A model generated the notes under the pieces. It searched no databases and was not told where the DNA came from. It saw only the letters and a program-made list of their open reading frames with translations. Shown in pieces: positions 1 through 5,206 of a stretch of DNA of 7,239 nucleotides; positions within the stretch are counted from its first letter, which is position 1, and every line of letters starts with the position of its first letter. A program made the translations under genes and the position numbers. This DNA is from Kiloniellaceae bacterium (lineage in GTDB: Bacteria > Pseudomonadota > Alphaproteobacteria > Kiloniellales > Kiloniellaceae): contig JANQKX010000687.1 in assembly GCA_028280915.1 (NCBI GenBank), positions 1-7,239 on the forward strand, written 5' to 3'.

Positions 1-650
1 TTGACGGCCAGGTCACCTATGCCTTGGAAGGCAGCATTTTTATCGCCGGCGCCGCGGTGCAATGGCTGCGCGACCGCCTGGGCCTGTTCCGGGACGCGGC
101 CGAAACCGCCGCCCTGGCCGCCGCCGCCGATCCCTCGCAAAAAGTCTTCCTGGTGCCCGCCTTCACCGGCTTGGGGGCGCCCCATTGGAACGCGCAGGCG
201 CGGGGCGCCCTCTTCGGCCTGACCCGGGCCACGGGCCCGGCGGAAATCGTCCGCGCCAACTTGGAATCCATCTGCTATCAAACCCGCGATCTGATGGAGG
301 CCATGAAATCGGACGGGGCCAGTGACCTGCAGACCCTGCGGGTGGACGGCGGCATGGTGGCCAACGACTGGTTCCTGCAGAGGCTGGCCGACATTCTGGG
401 TGTCGCGGTGGAGCGCCCCGTGGTGGCGGAAACCACCGCCTTGGGCGCCGCCTATCTGGCCGGGCTGAGCGAGAACTTTTTCACCGGGGGCCAGGGCGCG
501 GGCGATCTGGACGCGAGCTTGGCCGCCATCGGCGACGGCTGGCTGGCCGATGCCCGCTTCGAGCCACGGATGAGCAGCGACGAGCGGGAAGAGTCCTACC
601 GCCACTGGCAACATGCCGTGGAATCTTGCTTACATTTCGCGGACTTTTAA
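1..650 (+). CDS. glpK: Glycerol kinase, C-terminal part (5' end outside window)
   Basis: Glycerol kinase phosphorylates glycerol to sn-glycerol 3-phosphate with ATP in the cytoplasm. Only the last 215 residues are here, read from the codon at base 3; bases 1-2 belong to a split codon. This is a little over 40% of the usual length of about 500 residues and corresponds to the C-terminal ATP-binding FGGY domain. Family hallmarks, numbered from base 3, are ALEGSIFIAGAAVQWLRD near residues 7-24, VPAFTGLGAPHW at 51-62, a RANLESICYQTRD stretch near 84-96, RVDGGMVAND at 113-122 and ETTALGAAYLAGL at 143-155. The stop is TAA at 648-650, and the tail (ERE..YRHWQHAVE) is typical of the family. There is no break in the visible part. 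The gene is probably unrelated to the cluster downstream, which is separated by a long gap with hairpins. Confidence 0.95.
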   Translation, partial: DGQVTYALEGSIFIAGAAVQWLRDRLGLFRDAAETAALAAAADPSQKVFLVPAFTGLGAPHWNAQARGALFGLTRATGPAEIVRANLESICYQTRDLMEAMKSDGASDLQTLRVDGGMVANDWFLQRLADILGVAVERPVVAETTALGAAYLAGLSENFFTGGQGAGDLDASLAAIGDGWLADARFEPRMSSDEREESYRHWQHAVESCLHFADF

Positions 651-702
651 TTTTCGTAAAATCAATATTTTTCGCGTTGATCTTAAGATTTTGAGCAATA
701 AA

Positions 703-751
703 CCGGCGGCTGCCGTGATCGTGCGCCGGGGTCCATTGCCCGGGCCGCCGG
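703..751. repeat. GC-rich inverted repeat (extended hairpin) downstream of glpK
   Basis: CCGGCGGC at 703-710 is perfectly complementary to GCCGCCGG at 744-751. Inside, CCGGG at 726-730 pairs with CCCGG at 739-743, giving an interrupted extended hairpin. It lies in the glpK 3' region just before a second hairpin. It may be part of the transcript end or a REP-like element. There is no T-run after it, so it is not a classical terminator by itself. Confidence 0.45.
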
Positions 752-761
752 CGCAAAGGAA

Positions 762-791
762 AAGCCCCCGACCGGGGGAGATCGGGGGCTT
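762..791. terminator. Hairpin terminator, likely the end of the glpK transcript
   Basis: AAGCCCCCGA (762-771) and TCGGGGGCTT (782-791) form a perfect 10-bp stem with a 10-nt loop. A-rich sequence precedes it on the plus strand. The plus strand lacks a strong T-run after the stem, whereas the minus strand reads CTTTTCCTTT after it, so the hairpin would terminate better leftward. No minus-strand gene ends here, so the simplest role is termination of glpK, 112 nt after its stop. The direction is uncertain. Confidence 0.55.
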
Positions 792-964
792 CGCGCTTCG
801 TTACGTAGCTTCGATATAAGGCAAGAAAGACGGTGAACGATCGGGAAAAAGAGGCCTGCTCATCGCAGTTCGCAAGACTCCAGCCCAAAAAATCGTGCCG
901 CCTAATTGTCTTATCCACTACATATGGTGCTGCGCAGGGGGATACGCAAGCAACCGAGGATCAT

Positions 965-1021
965 ATGACTCTCCAATTGTGGCAATATTTTGAAGAGTCT
1001 CATAATTTAAGGAAATATTAA
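965..1021 (+). CDS. Possible 18-residue small ORF or leader peptide
   Basis: An ATG at 965 is preceded by GAGGA (956-960) four bases upstream, a plausible but slightly close ribosome binding site. The 18-codon frame contains one Trp, two Tyr, one Phe and one His. It ends at TAA 1019-1021, and the last A is the first base of the terminator stem that follows. This tight join resembles either a small gene with its own terminator or a leader peptide with an attenuator ahead of the dioxygenase gene. The composition shows no run of one amino acid, so a classical amino-acid attenuator is not evident. The frame stays open upstream to a GTG at 833, giving 62 residues in total. I recognise no family, and it may be chance. 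Confidence 0.3.
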   Translation: MTLQLWQYFEESHNLRKY

Positions 1022-1054
1022 CAAAGCCCTGATCAGCGCCCGGCTTTGTCTTTT
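1021..1054 (+). terminator. Rho-independent terminator upstream of the dioxygenase gene
   Basis: ACAAAGCC (1021-1028) pairs perfectly with GGCTTTGT (1042-1049), giving an 8-bp stem and a 13-nt loop that contains TGATCA. The stem is followed by CTTTT (1050-1054). It lies too far from glpK to be its primary terminator, so it implies a transcript that ends here, or attenuation before the dioxygenase start at 1141. Confidence 0.65.
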
Positions 1055-1079
1055 GGTCCCATCCGTTGCTGATTTGAGC

Positions 1080-1093
1080 GGTCCGGACCTATT
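1080..1093. promoter_or_regulatory. Palindrome GGTCCGGACC with the GGACCTATT element, before the dioxygenase gene
   Basis: GGTCCGGACC at 1080-1089 is a perfect 10-bp palindrome. Its right side continues into GGACCTATT (1085-1093), a 9-mer that recurs exactly at 3364-3372 in the large inverted repeat before the exporter gene. This may be a half-site for a shared regulator. It could also be coincidence, because only nine bases are shared and the other half-site of the exporter repeat is not clearly present here. Confidence 0.3.
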
Positions 1094-1140
1094 TTTTGAT
1101 GACTTCCCAACGACCCATCGATGACCTGGAAGGGCGGAAA

Positions 1141-1983
1141 GTGGACGAAAAGCTGACAAAAACCTACCAGCGAGACGGTTATGTGTTTCCCCTCACCGCC
1201 ATGAGCCCGGATGAGGCGACCCGCTACCGCGCGGCCCTGGAACAGGTGGAAGCGGATCATCCGGCGCAGCCCAAGCTGCTGTCGTCGCTGCACGGTCAGT
1301 CCCACCTGGTCCTGCCCGCGGTGGATGAGATCACCCGCCTGCCCGGCGTCCTGAATCCAGTGCGCCAAATCCTGGGACCGGACCTGCTGGTCTGGAGCGC
1401 CAATCTGTTCATCAAGGAAGCCCGCTCGCCCCAGTACGTGAGCTGGCACCAGGATCTGACCTACTGGGGCCTGAACGACCTGCAGCAGGTGACCGCCTGG
1501 GTCGCCTTGTCGCCGGCCACGGTGGAGAACGGCTGCATGCGCTTCATCACCGGCAGCCACCAAGCCGAAATCGTGGCCCATCGGGATACCTTCGCCGAAA
1601 ATAACCTGCTGACCCGGGGCCAGGAGATCGCCGTTGAGGTGGACGAGACCCGGGCCGTGGACGTGATCTTGAAGCCGGGCGAGATTTCCTTACATCACGG
1701 CCGCACCTTCCACGCCTCCCACGCCAATCGCTCCCAAGACCGGCGCGTCGGCTTGGCCATCCGCTATATCTCACCAGCCATGCGCCAGGTCAGCGGCCAA
1801 CGCACGGTCGCCAGCCTGGTCAGCGGCGAAGACCGCTATGGGCACTTCGACCTGGTGCCGCCCCCGGCGGGCGTCCTGGATCCGGCGGACGTGGCCCGCC
1901 TAAAGCGGGCCGTCGAGCAGCAAAACGCGATCTATTTCGACGGCGCTGCCCAATTGGGAAAACGGGTGAATAAACTTCAGTAA
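1141..1983 (+). CDS. PhyH-family Fe(II)/2-oxoglutarate-dependent dioxygenase
   Basis: Members of the phytanoyl-CoA dioxygenase (PhyH) family use Fe(II), O2 and 2-oxoglutarate to hydroxylate a substrate; ectoine hydroxylase belongs to the same family. The 280-residue protein has the iron facial triad: H103 and D105 in WHQDLTYW, and H191 in HGRTFHASHAN. R202, eleven residues after H191, matches the spacing of the 2-oxoglutarate-binding arginine in human PHYH (H264/R275). All key residues are present and length is normal, so it should be active. I chose GTG 1141 because GGAAGGG (1128-1134) sits six bases upstream. ATG 1099, in the same frame, adds 14 residues but has no good ribosome binding site. 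There is no signal peptide, so the protein is cytoplasmic. The substrate is unknown; the neighbours suggest an amino-acid-like or carboxylic acid substrate, but that is inference. Confidence 0.88.
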   Translation: MDEKLTKTYQRDGYVFPLTAMSPDEATRYRAALEQVEADHPAQPKLLSSLHGQSHLVLPAVDEITRLPGVLNPVRQILGPDLLVWSANLFIKEARSPQYVSWHQDLTYWGLNDLQQVTAWVALSPATVENGCMRFITGSHQAEIVAHRDTFAENNLLTRGQEIAVEVDETRAVDVILKPGEISLHHGRTFHASHANRSQDRRVGLAIRYISPAMRQVSGQRTVASLVSGEDRYGHFDLVPPPAGVLDPADVARLKRAVEQQNAIYFDGAAQLGKRVNKLQ

Positions 1984-2002
1984 TCACCTTTTAAATAGAG
2001 AT

Positions 2003-2018
2003 TTTTCGAAAATATAAT
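2003..2018 (+). promoter_or_regulatory. Possible -10 box with an adjoining palindrome, upstream of the hydroxyacid oxidase
   Basis: A perfect TATAAT occurs at 2013-2018, directly after the 10-bp palindrome TTTTCGAAAA (2003-2012). No good -35 box is seen at the right distance; the best candidate is TTTAAA at 1990-1995, 17 bases upstream. If it is active, transcription would have to pass the hairpin at 2059-2082 to reach the oxidase gene. The AT-rich context makes a chance match possible. Confidence 0.3.
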
Positions 2019-2058
2019 TTGATGGTACTTCTCCTGGCCATCATGGAAACAATCAGAC

Positions 2059-2082
2059 AGGGCTTGACCGGGCGCCCTTTTT
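2059..2082 (+). terminator. Rho-independent terminator after the dioxygenase gene
   Basis: AGGGC (2059-2063) pairs with GCCCT (2074-2078) around a 10-nt loop, followed by further T residues to 2082. An outer perfect 8-bp pairing, CATGGAAA (2042-2049) with TTTCCATG (2080-2087), encloses it and would use part of the T-run. An alternative pairing, ATCATGG (2040-2046) with CCATGAT (2088-2094), is also possible. The site most likely ends the dioxygenase transcript, about 75 nt after its stop. Confidence 0.6.
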
Positions 2083-2148
2083 CCATGCCATGATCCAGCC
2101 GCCGGCAACGTGTTTCCCCATTCTCACAAACAGCCGATAGCATTTCTT

Positions 2149-3324
2149 ATGAGCCACCCGGACCCAGCCCTCGATCAACAGTTCCCCAGCACCGCGGTCA
2201 TGGCGCAGGCGGCCCGGCGCCGCATGCCCAAGTTCGCCTGGGACTACCTCACCGGGGGCATCGGACGGGAAGAGGGACTGGACCGCAACCGGCGGGCCCT
2301 GGACAAGGTGACGCTGGCCCCCCGCTACATCACCGATCTGGGCAAGCCCGACCTGGGCGCCACCCTATTGGGCAGGAGTTTCGCCGCGCCCTTCGGCGTG
2401 GCGCCGATCGGCTTCGGCGGCATGATGTGGCCCCAATCACCGGAGATTCTGGCCCGCGCGGCCAAGGCCTTGAACCTGCCCTTCGCGCTCAGCACCTTTT
2501 CCACCGTGGACTTGGAGCGCATCAAGGTCCTGACGGGGGAAAATGCCTGGTTCCAGCTCTATCTGCCCCATGATCCGGAGATCGCCGAGGACCTGATCCA
2601 ACGGGCGGAGCGGGCGGACTACCAAGTTCTCCTGGTCACGGTGGACATACCGGCCAACACCCGCCGCCCCAGGGACATCGCCAACGGCCTGTCCGCCCCG
2701 CCCCGCCTGACCTGGCGTAACGTCTGGGAAATGGCGCAGCGTCCCGGCTGGGTCGCCGAAACCATCATCAAGGGCAGCCCCGAGTTCAAGAACCTGATGC
2801 CCTACCTGCCCAAGTCCATCGGTCTGGCGGACAGCACCCGCTATCTCCTGCACCTGGTCGAGGGGCACATGACGCCGGCGCGGCTGAAGCAACTGCGGGA
2901 TCGCTGGCAGGGGCGCCTCATCGTCAAGGGCATCCTGCATCCAGAAGACGCCTTGGCCTGCCAAAAGATCGGCGCCGATGCCTTGGTGGTCTCCAATCAC
3001 GGCGGACGGCAACTGGATGCCGCCATCGCCCCCATCGACGCCCTGGGCCCCATTCGCCAGGCGGTCGGCCCGGAGATGCCCTTGATCGTGGACAGTGGAT
3101 TCCGCAACGGCCTGGACATCGCCCGGGGCCTGGCCAAAGGGGCCGACTTTGTCCTGCTGGGGCGGGCGCCGGCCTTCGGCGTGGCGGCCATGGGTGCCCC
3201 CGGCGGCGATCACGTGCTGCGGGTGCTCAAGGCCGAACTGGCGGGCACCCTGGCCCAGCTGGGCTGCCCTAAAATCTCCGAGCTGCCCAAGTTCTTGACG
3301 GAGACTCGGCACAAGCCAGCTTGA
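2149..3324 (+). CDS. FMN-dependent alpha-hydroxy acid oxidase/dehydrogenase (lactate/glycolate oxidase family)
   Basis: Enzymes of this family oxidise an L-2-hydroxy acid to the 2-oxo acid using FMN; relatives include LldD lactate dehydrogenase, glycolate oxidase and mandelate dehydrogenase. The 391-residue TIM-barrel protein has the full active site: Y33 in WDYLTGG, Y138 in FQLYLP, D166 and R173 in the VDIPANTRRPRD segment, K260 in VKGI, and the catalytic H284 and R287 in SNHGGRQLD. A C-terminal DSGFRNG...GADFVLLGR stretch should bind the FMN phosphate. No membrane-insertion segment is obvious. ATG 2149 fits the family N-terminus. GTG 2110 is in frame and adds 13 residues; neither start has a clear ribosome binding site, so the start is uncertain. 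A terminator separates the gene from the dioxygenase. Its stop codon overlaps the TTGACA of the next promoter. The exact hydroxy acid cannot be read from the sequence. Confidence 0.9.
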   Translation: MSHPDPALDQQFPSTAVMAQAARRRMPKFAWDYLTGGIGREEGLDRNRRALDKVTLAPRYITDLGKPDLGATLLGRSFAAPFGVAPIGFGGMMWPQSPEILARAAKALNLPFALSTFSTVDLERIKVLTGENAWFQLYLPHDPEIAEDLIQRAERADYQVLLVTVDIPANTRRPRDIANGLSAPPRLTWRNVWEMAQRPGWVAETIIKGSPEFKNLMPYLPKSIGLADSTRYLLHLVEGHMTPARLKQLRDRWQGRLIVKGILHPEDALACQKIGADALVVSNHGGRQLDAAIAPIDALGPIRQAVGPEMPLIVDSGFRNGLDIARGLAKGADFVLLGRAPAFGVAAMGAPGGDHVLRVLKAELAGTLAQLGCPKISELPKFLTETRHKPA

Positions 3325-3350
3325 CAAAGCGTTCAAAAAGTCCTCAAAAT
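3321..3350 (+). promoter_or_regulatory. Putative sigma-70-type promoter for the exporter gene
   Basis: A perfect -35 box TTGACA at 3321-3326 overlaps the TGA stop of the hydroxyacid oxidase. The best -10 is CAAAAT at 3345-3350 with an 18-bp spacer, matching 4 of 6 consensus bases. The -10 lies inside the left arm of the inverted repeat at 3341-3379, the usual arrangement for a promoter controlled by a bound repressor. It would give a short leader before ATG 3388. Confidence 0.5.
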
Positions 3351-3379
3351 AGGTCAGCATTATGGACCTATTCTGAGGA
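3341..3379. promoter_or_regulatory. Large inverted repeat, putative operator or RBS-sequestering hairpin before the exporter gene
   Basis: The left arm TCCTCAAAATAGGTC (3341-3355) and right arm GACCTATTCTGAGGA (3365-3379) pair at 14 of 15 positions around a 9-nt spacer; the only mismatch is A3347 against C3373. The left arm overlaps the proposed -10 box. The right arm contains GAGGA (3375-3379), the likely ribosome binding site for ATG 3388. It could be an operator for a dimeric regulator, an RNA hairpin that hides the ribosome binding site, or both. There is no T-run, so it is not a terminator. No regulator gene is visible in the window. Confidence 0.7.
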
Positions 3380-3387
3380 TCCCTCTC

Positions 3388-4005
3388 ATGTCTCATGAAC
3401 TGATGCTGGGCCTCATCGGCTTCGCCTTTGTGGCCTCCGCCACACCGGGCCCCAACAATATCATGCTGCTAACCTCGGGGGTCAACTTCGGGCTGCGCCG
3501 GTCACTGCCCCACATGTTGGGCATCGTGATCGGCTTCGCCCTGATGATCCTGGCCGTCGGGGCCGGCTTGGCCCAGCTGTTGGCGCACAGCCCCGTCTTA
3601 CACCAGGCCCTGCGGATCATCAGCATCGGCTATATGCTGTGGCTGGCCTGGGCCATCGCCCGCAGCGGCCCGGTTGAATCCGGCGAGGCGGGCAATAGCG
3701 GACACCCTCTCACCTTTTTGCAAGCGGCCCTGTTTCAGTGGGTGAACCCCAAGGCCTGGGCCGTGGCCTTGACGGCAACGGCGGCTTATCGCATTCCCGG
3801 CGACGGCCTTTTGGGCGCCCTCCTGGTCGCGGCGGTATTCGGCGCCGTCAGCCTGCCGTCTGTCAGCCTGTGGACCGGCTTCGGCGTGGGCCTGCGCCGC
3901 CTCTTGCAGGATCCGGTCAAGGTCCGCTTGTTCAATGGAGCCATGGCGGTCTTGCTGATCCTATCGTTTTTGCCCATCATCCTGGACGGCGAGATCCTGG
4001 GCTGA
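3388..4005 (+). CDS. LysE/RhtB-family amino acid exporter
   Basis: LysE/RhtB-family proteins export amino acids or similar small metabolites across the inner membrane. This 205-residue protein has the normal family length and about six hydrophobic segments, roughly at residues 5-28, 40-65, 70-92, 110-132, 140-166 and 181-200. The TPGPNN motif is at 19-24 in the first segment and QWVNPKAW at 117-124, both diagnostic for the family. The start ATG 3388 has GAGGA eight bases upstream, inside the inverted repeat. The gene appears to have its own promoter and is followed after 69 nt by the enolase-superfamily gene on the same strand, with no terminator in between, so the two are probably cotranscribed. 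The substrate is unknown. The dyad just upstream suggests the exporter is tightly regulated, as exporters of this type often are. Confidence 0.92.
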   Translation: MSHELMLGLIGFAFVASATPGPNNIMLLTSGVNFGLRRSLPHMLGIVIGFALMILAVGAGLAQLLAHSPVLHQALRIISIGYMLWLAWAIARSGPVESGEAGNSGHPLTFLQAALFQWVNPKAWAVALTATAAYRIPGDGLLGALLVAAVFGAVSLPSVSLWTGFGVGLRRLLQDPVKVRLFNGAMAVLLILSFLPIILDGEILG

Positions 4006-4074
4006 CCCCCGGCGGTCCAGCCGGATAGACACCAAAAAACAGCCGCCAAGTATCCTTTGGGGAGGAACAAGCCC

Positions 4075-5193
4075 GTGAAGATCACCCGTATTTCCATTCA
4101 CCAGGTGGACCTGCCCCTGAAAGAGGGCTCCTACAGCTGGTCGACCCAATCCTTTGCCGCTTTTGACAGCACGGTTGTGATCATCGAGACCGACGAAGGC
4201 ATCACCGGTGTGGGCGAATCCTGCCCCCTGGGGCCGTCTTACCTGGCCGCCTATGCGGAAGGTCTGCGCACGGGTATCGCCAAGATCGCCCCGGACCTCC
4301 TGGGCCAGGACCCCACGGCGCTGGACAAAATCAATCATCGCATGGACCAGCTTCTCAAAGGACACCCTTACGTGAAGTCCGCCGTCGACATGGCCTGCTG
4401 GGACATCCTGGGCAAGGCGACCGGCCGGCCCGTACACGCGCTCCTGGGCGGCAAGTTTCAGGACCGGGTTAAGCTGTTCAAGGTCATCTCCCGGGACGAT
4501 CCGGCGGTGATGGTGGAGCGGCTGGGCGAATATCAAGCCCTGGGTTTCGATCAGTTTCAGATGAAGGTGGGCGAGGACCCGGACCGGGACATCACCCGCT
4601 TTCAAAAGGTGGCCGCGGCCATGGCGCCCGGCGAGGTCATGGATGCGGACGCCAACACGGGATGGCGCCAGCACGATGCCGTGCGCATTGTGGACGCGGT
4701 CAAGGGCCTGGCCGCCGAGCATCAGATCCCCATCTACATCGAGCAGCCCTGCCTCACATACGAGGAATGCCTGGCGGTGCGGCAGCATTGCAGCCTGCCC
4801 ATGATCCTGGATGAGTGCATGGATAGCCTGGCGGTCCTGCTGCGCGGCTATCAGGACCGGGCCATGGACCTGATCAATCTGAAGATCAACCGCATGGGCG
4901 GCCTGACGCGAGCCCGGCAGGTGCGCGACCTTTGCCAATCCCTGGGCATCGTCATGACCATCGAGGACAGCTGGGGCGGGGAAATCGCCACGGCGGCCAT
5001 CGCCCATCTAGCCCAGTCCACGCCGAAGGATTTCCACTTCCAGTCCTCGGCCTTCCACGACTACCATACCGTCGCCATCGCCGAGGGCGGGCCCATCGTG
5101 GAACAGGGCACCATGCGCAGCAACGACCAGCCCGGCCTGGGCGTCACGCCGATCATGGACGTGCTGGGCGATCCGGTGGCGGTGATCGGGTAG
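4075..5193 (+). CDS. Enolase-superfamily enzyme (mandelate racemase/muconate lactonizing type), hydroxyproline-betaine epimerase / cis-3-hydroxyproline dehydratase-like
   Basis: Enolase-superfamily enzymes take a proton from the carbon next to a carboxylate, using Mg2+ to stabilise the enolate, and then epimerise or dehydrate. This 372-residue protein has the N-terminal capping domain, then the barrel. Likely metal ligands are D192 (in DADAN), E223 (in YIEQP) and D246 (in LDE). K164 (QMKVG) and K270 (NLKINRMGG) are the likely acid/base pair. The Lys/Lys pair, with no His-type base, excludes classical mandelate racemase. The C-terminal EDSWGGEI...IAHLAQSTP and the PGLGVTP...DVLGDPV end resemble, from memory, the 4-hydroxyproline betaine 2-epimerase and cis-3-hydroxy-L-proline dehydratase group; which reaction applies is undecided. 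GTG 4075 is chosen because GGGGAGGA (4059-4066) lies eight bases upstream; a TTG at 4057 overlaps that site. It is probably in an operon with the exporter. Confidence 0.88.
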   Translation: MKITRISIHQVDLPLKEGSYSWSTQSFAAFDSTVVIIETDEGITGVGESCPLGPSYLAAYAEGLRTGIAKIAPDLLGQDPTALDKINHRMDQLLKGHPYVKSAVDMACWDILGKATGRPVHALLGGKFQDRVKLFKVISRDDPAVMVERLGEYQALGFDQFQMKVGEDPDRDITRFQKVAAAMAPGEVMDADANTGWRQHDAVRIVDAVKGLAAEHQIPIYIEQPCLTYEECLAVRQHCSLPMILDECMDSLAVLLRGYQDRAMDLINLKINRMGGLTRARQVRDLCQSLGIVMTIEDSWGGEIATAAIAHLAQSTPKDFHFQSSAFHDYHTVAIAEGGPIVEQGTMRSNDQPGLGVTPIMDVLGDPVAVIG

Positions 5194-5206
5194 TCCCGAG
5201 AAAGTC

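Larger units (their letters stand above)
651..964. other. Intergenic region after glpK, no convincing gene
   Basis: This is the left part of a gap of about 490 bp between glpK and the dioxygenase gene. It contains an AT-rich segment (651-702) with the palindrome ATCTTAAGAT at 680-689, then two hairpins (703-751 and 762-791), then sequence of lower GC than the genes around it. A reading frame from GTG 833 runs into the small ORF at 965. Its upstream part has no good ribosome binding site and no recognisable protein features, so I do not call it. I could not support a promoter with both boxes here. Confidence 0.5.

Noticed and set aside
481..918. Minus-strand open frame of 145 codons covering the glpK end and the intergenic region
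   Set aside because: It overlaps the glpK 3' end in antisense, is Arg/Pro-rich, and shows no family features.
833..964. Upstream extension of the small ORF from GTG 833
   Set aside because: No good ribosome binding site before GTG 833 and no protein features. Only the 965-1021 part has a ribosome binding site and a tight link to the terminator.
2437..3396. Long minus-strand open frame of 319 codons opposite the hydroxyacid oxidase
   Set aside because: It lies antisense to a gene with a complete set of active-site residues. Its product is rich in Gln, Gly and His without family motifs, as expected for a shadow frame in GC-rich DNA.
4009..4024. Weak CCGGC/GCCGG hairpin after the exporter stop as a terminator
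   Set aside because: Only a 5-bp stem with no T-run, so it is unlikely to separate the exporter from the enolase-superfamily gene.
3961..5007. Minus-strand open frame of 348 codons opposite the enolase-superfamily gene
   Set aside because: Shadow of a clearly recognisable gene; low-complexity His/Gly/Asp-rich product with no recognisable motif.
4075..5193. Mandelate racemase as the function, which with the hydroxyacid oxidase would make a mandelate pathway
   Set aside because: Mandelate racemase uses a Lys and a His as acid/base pair. Here the opposite base is K270 in NLKINRMGG, and the C-terminus resembles hydroxyproline-type enzymes.
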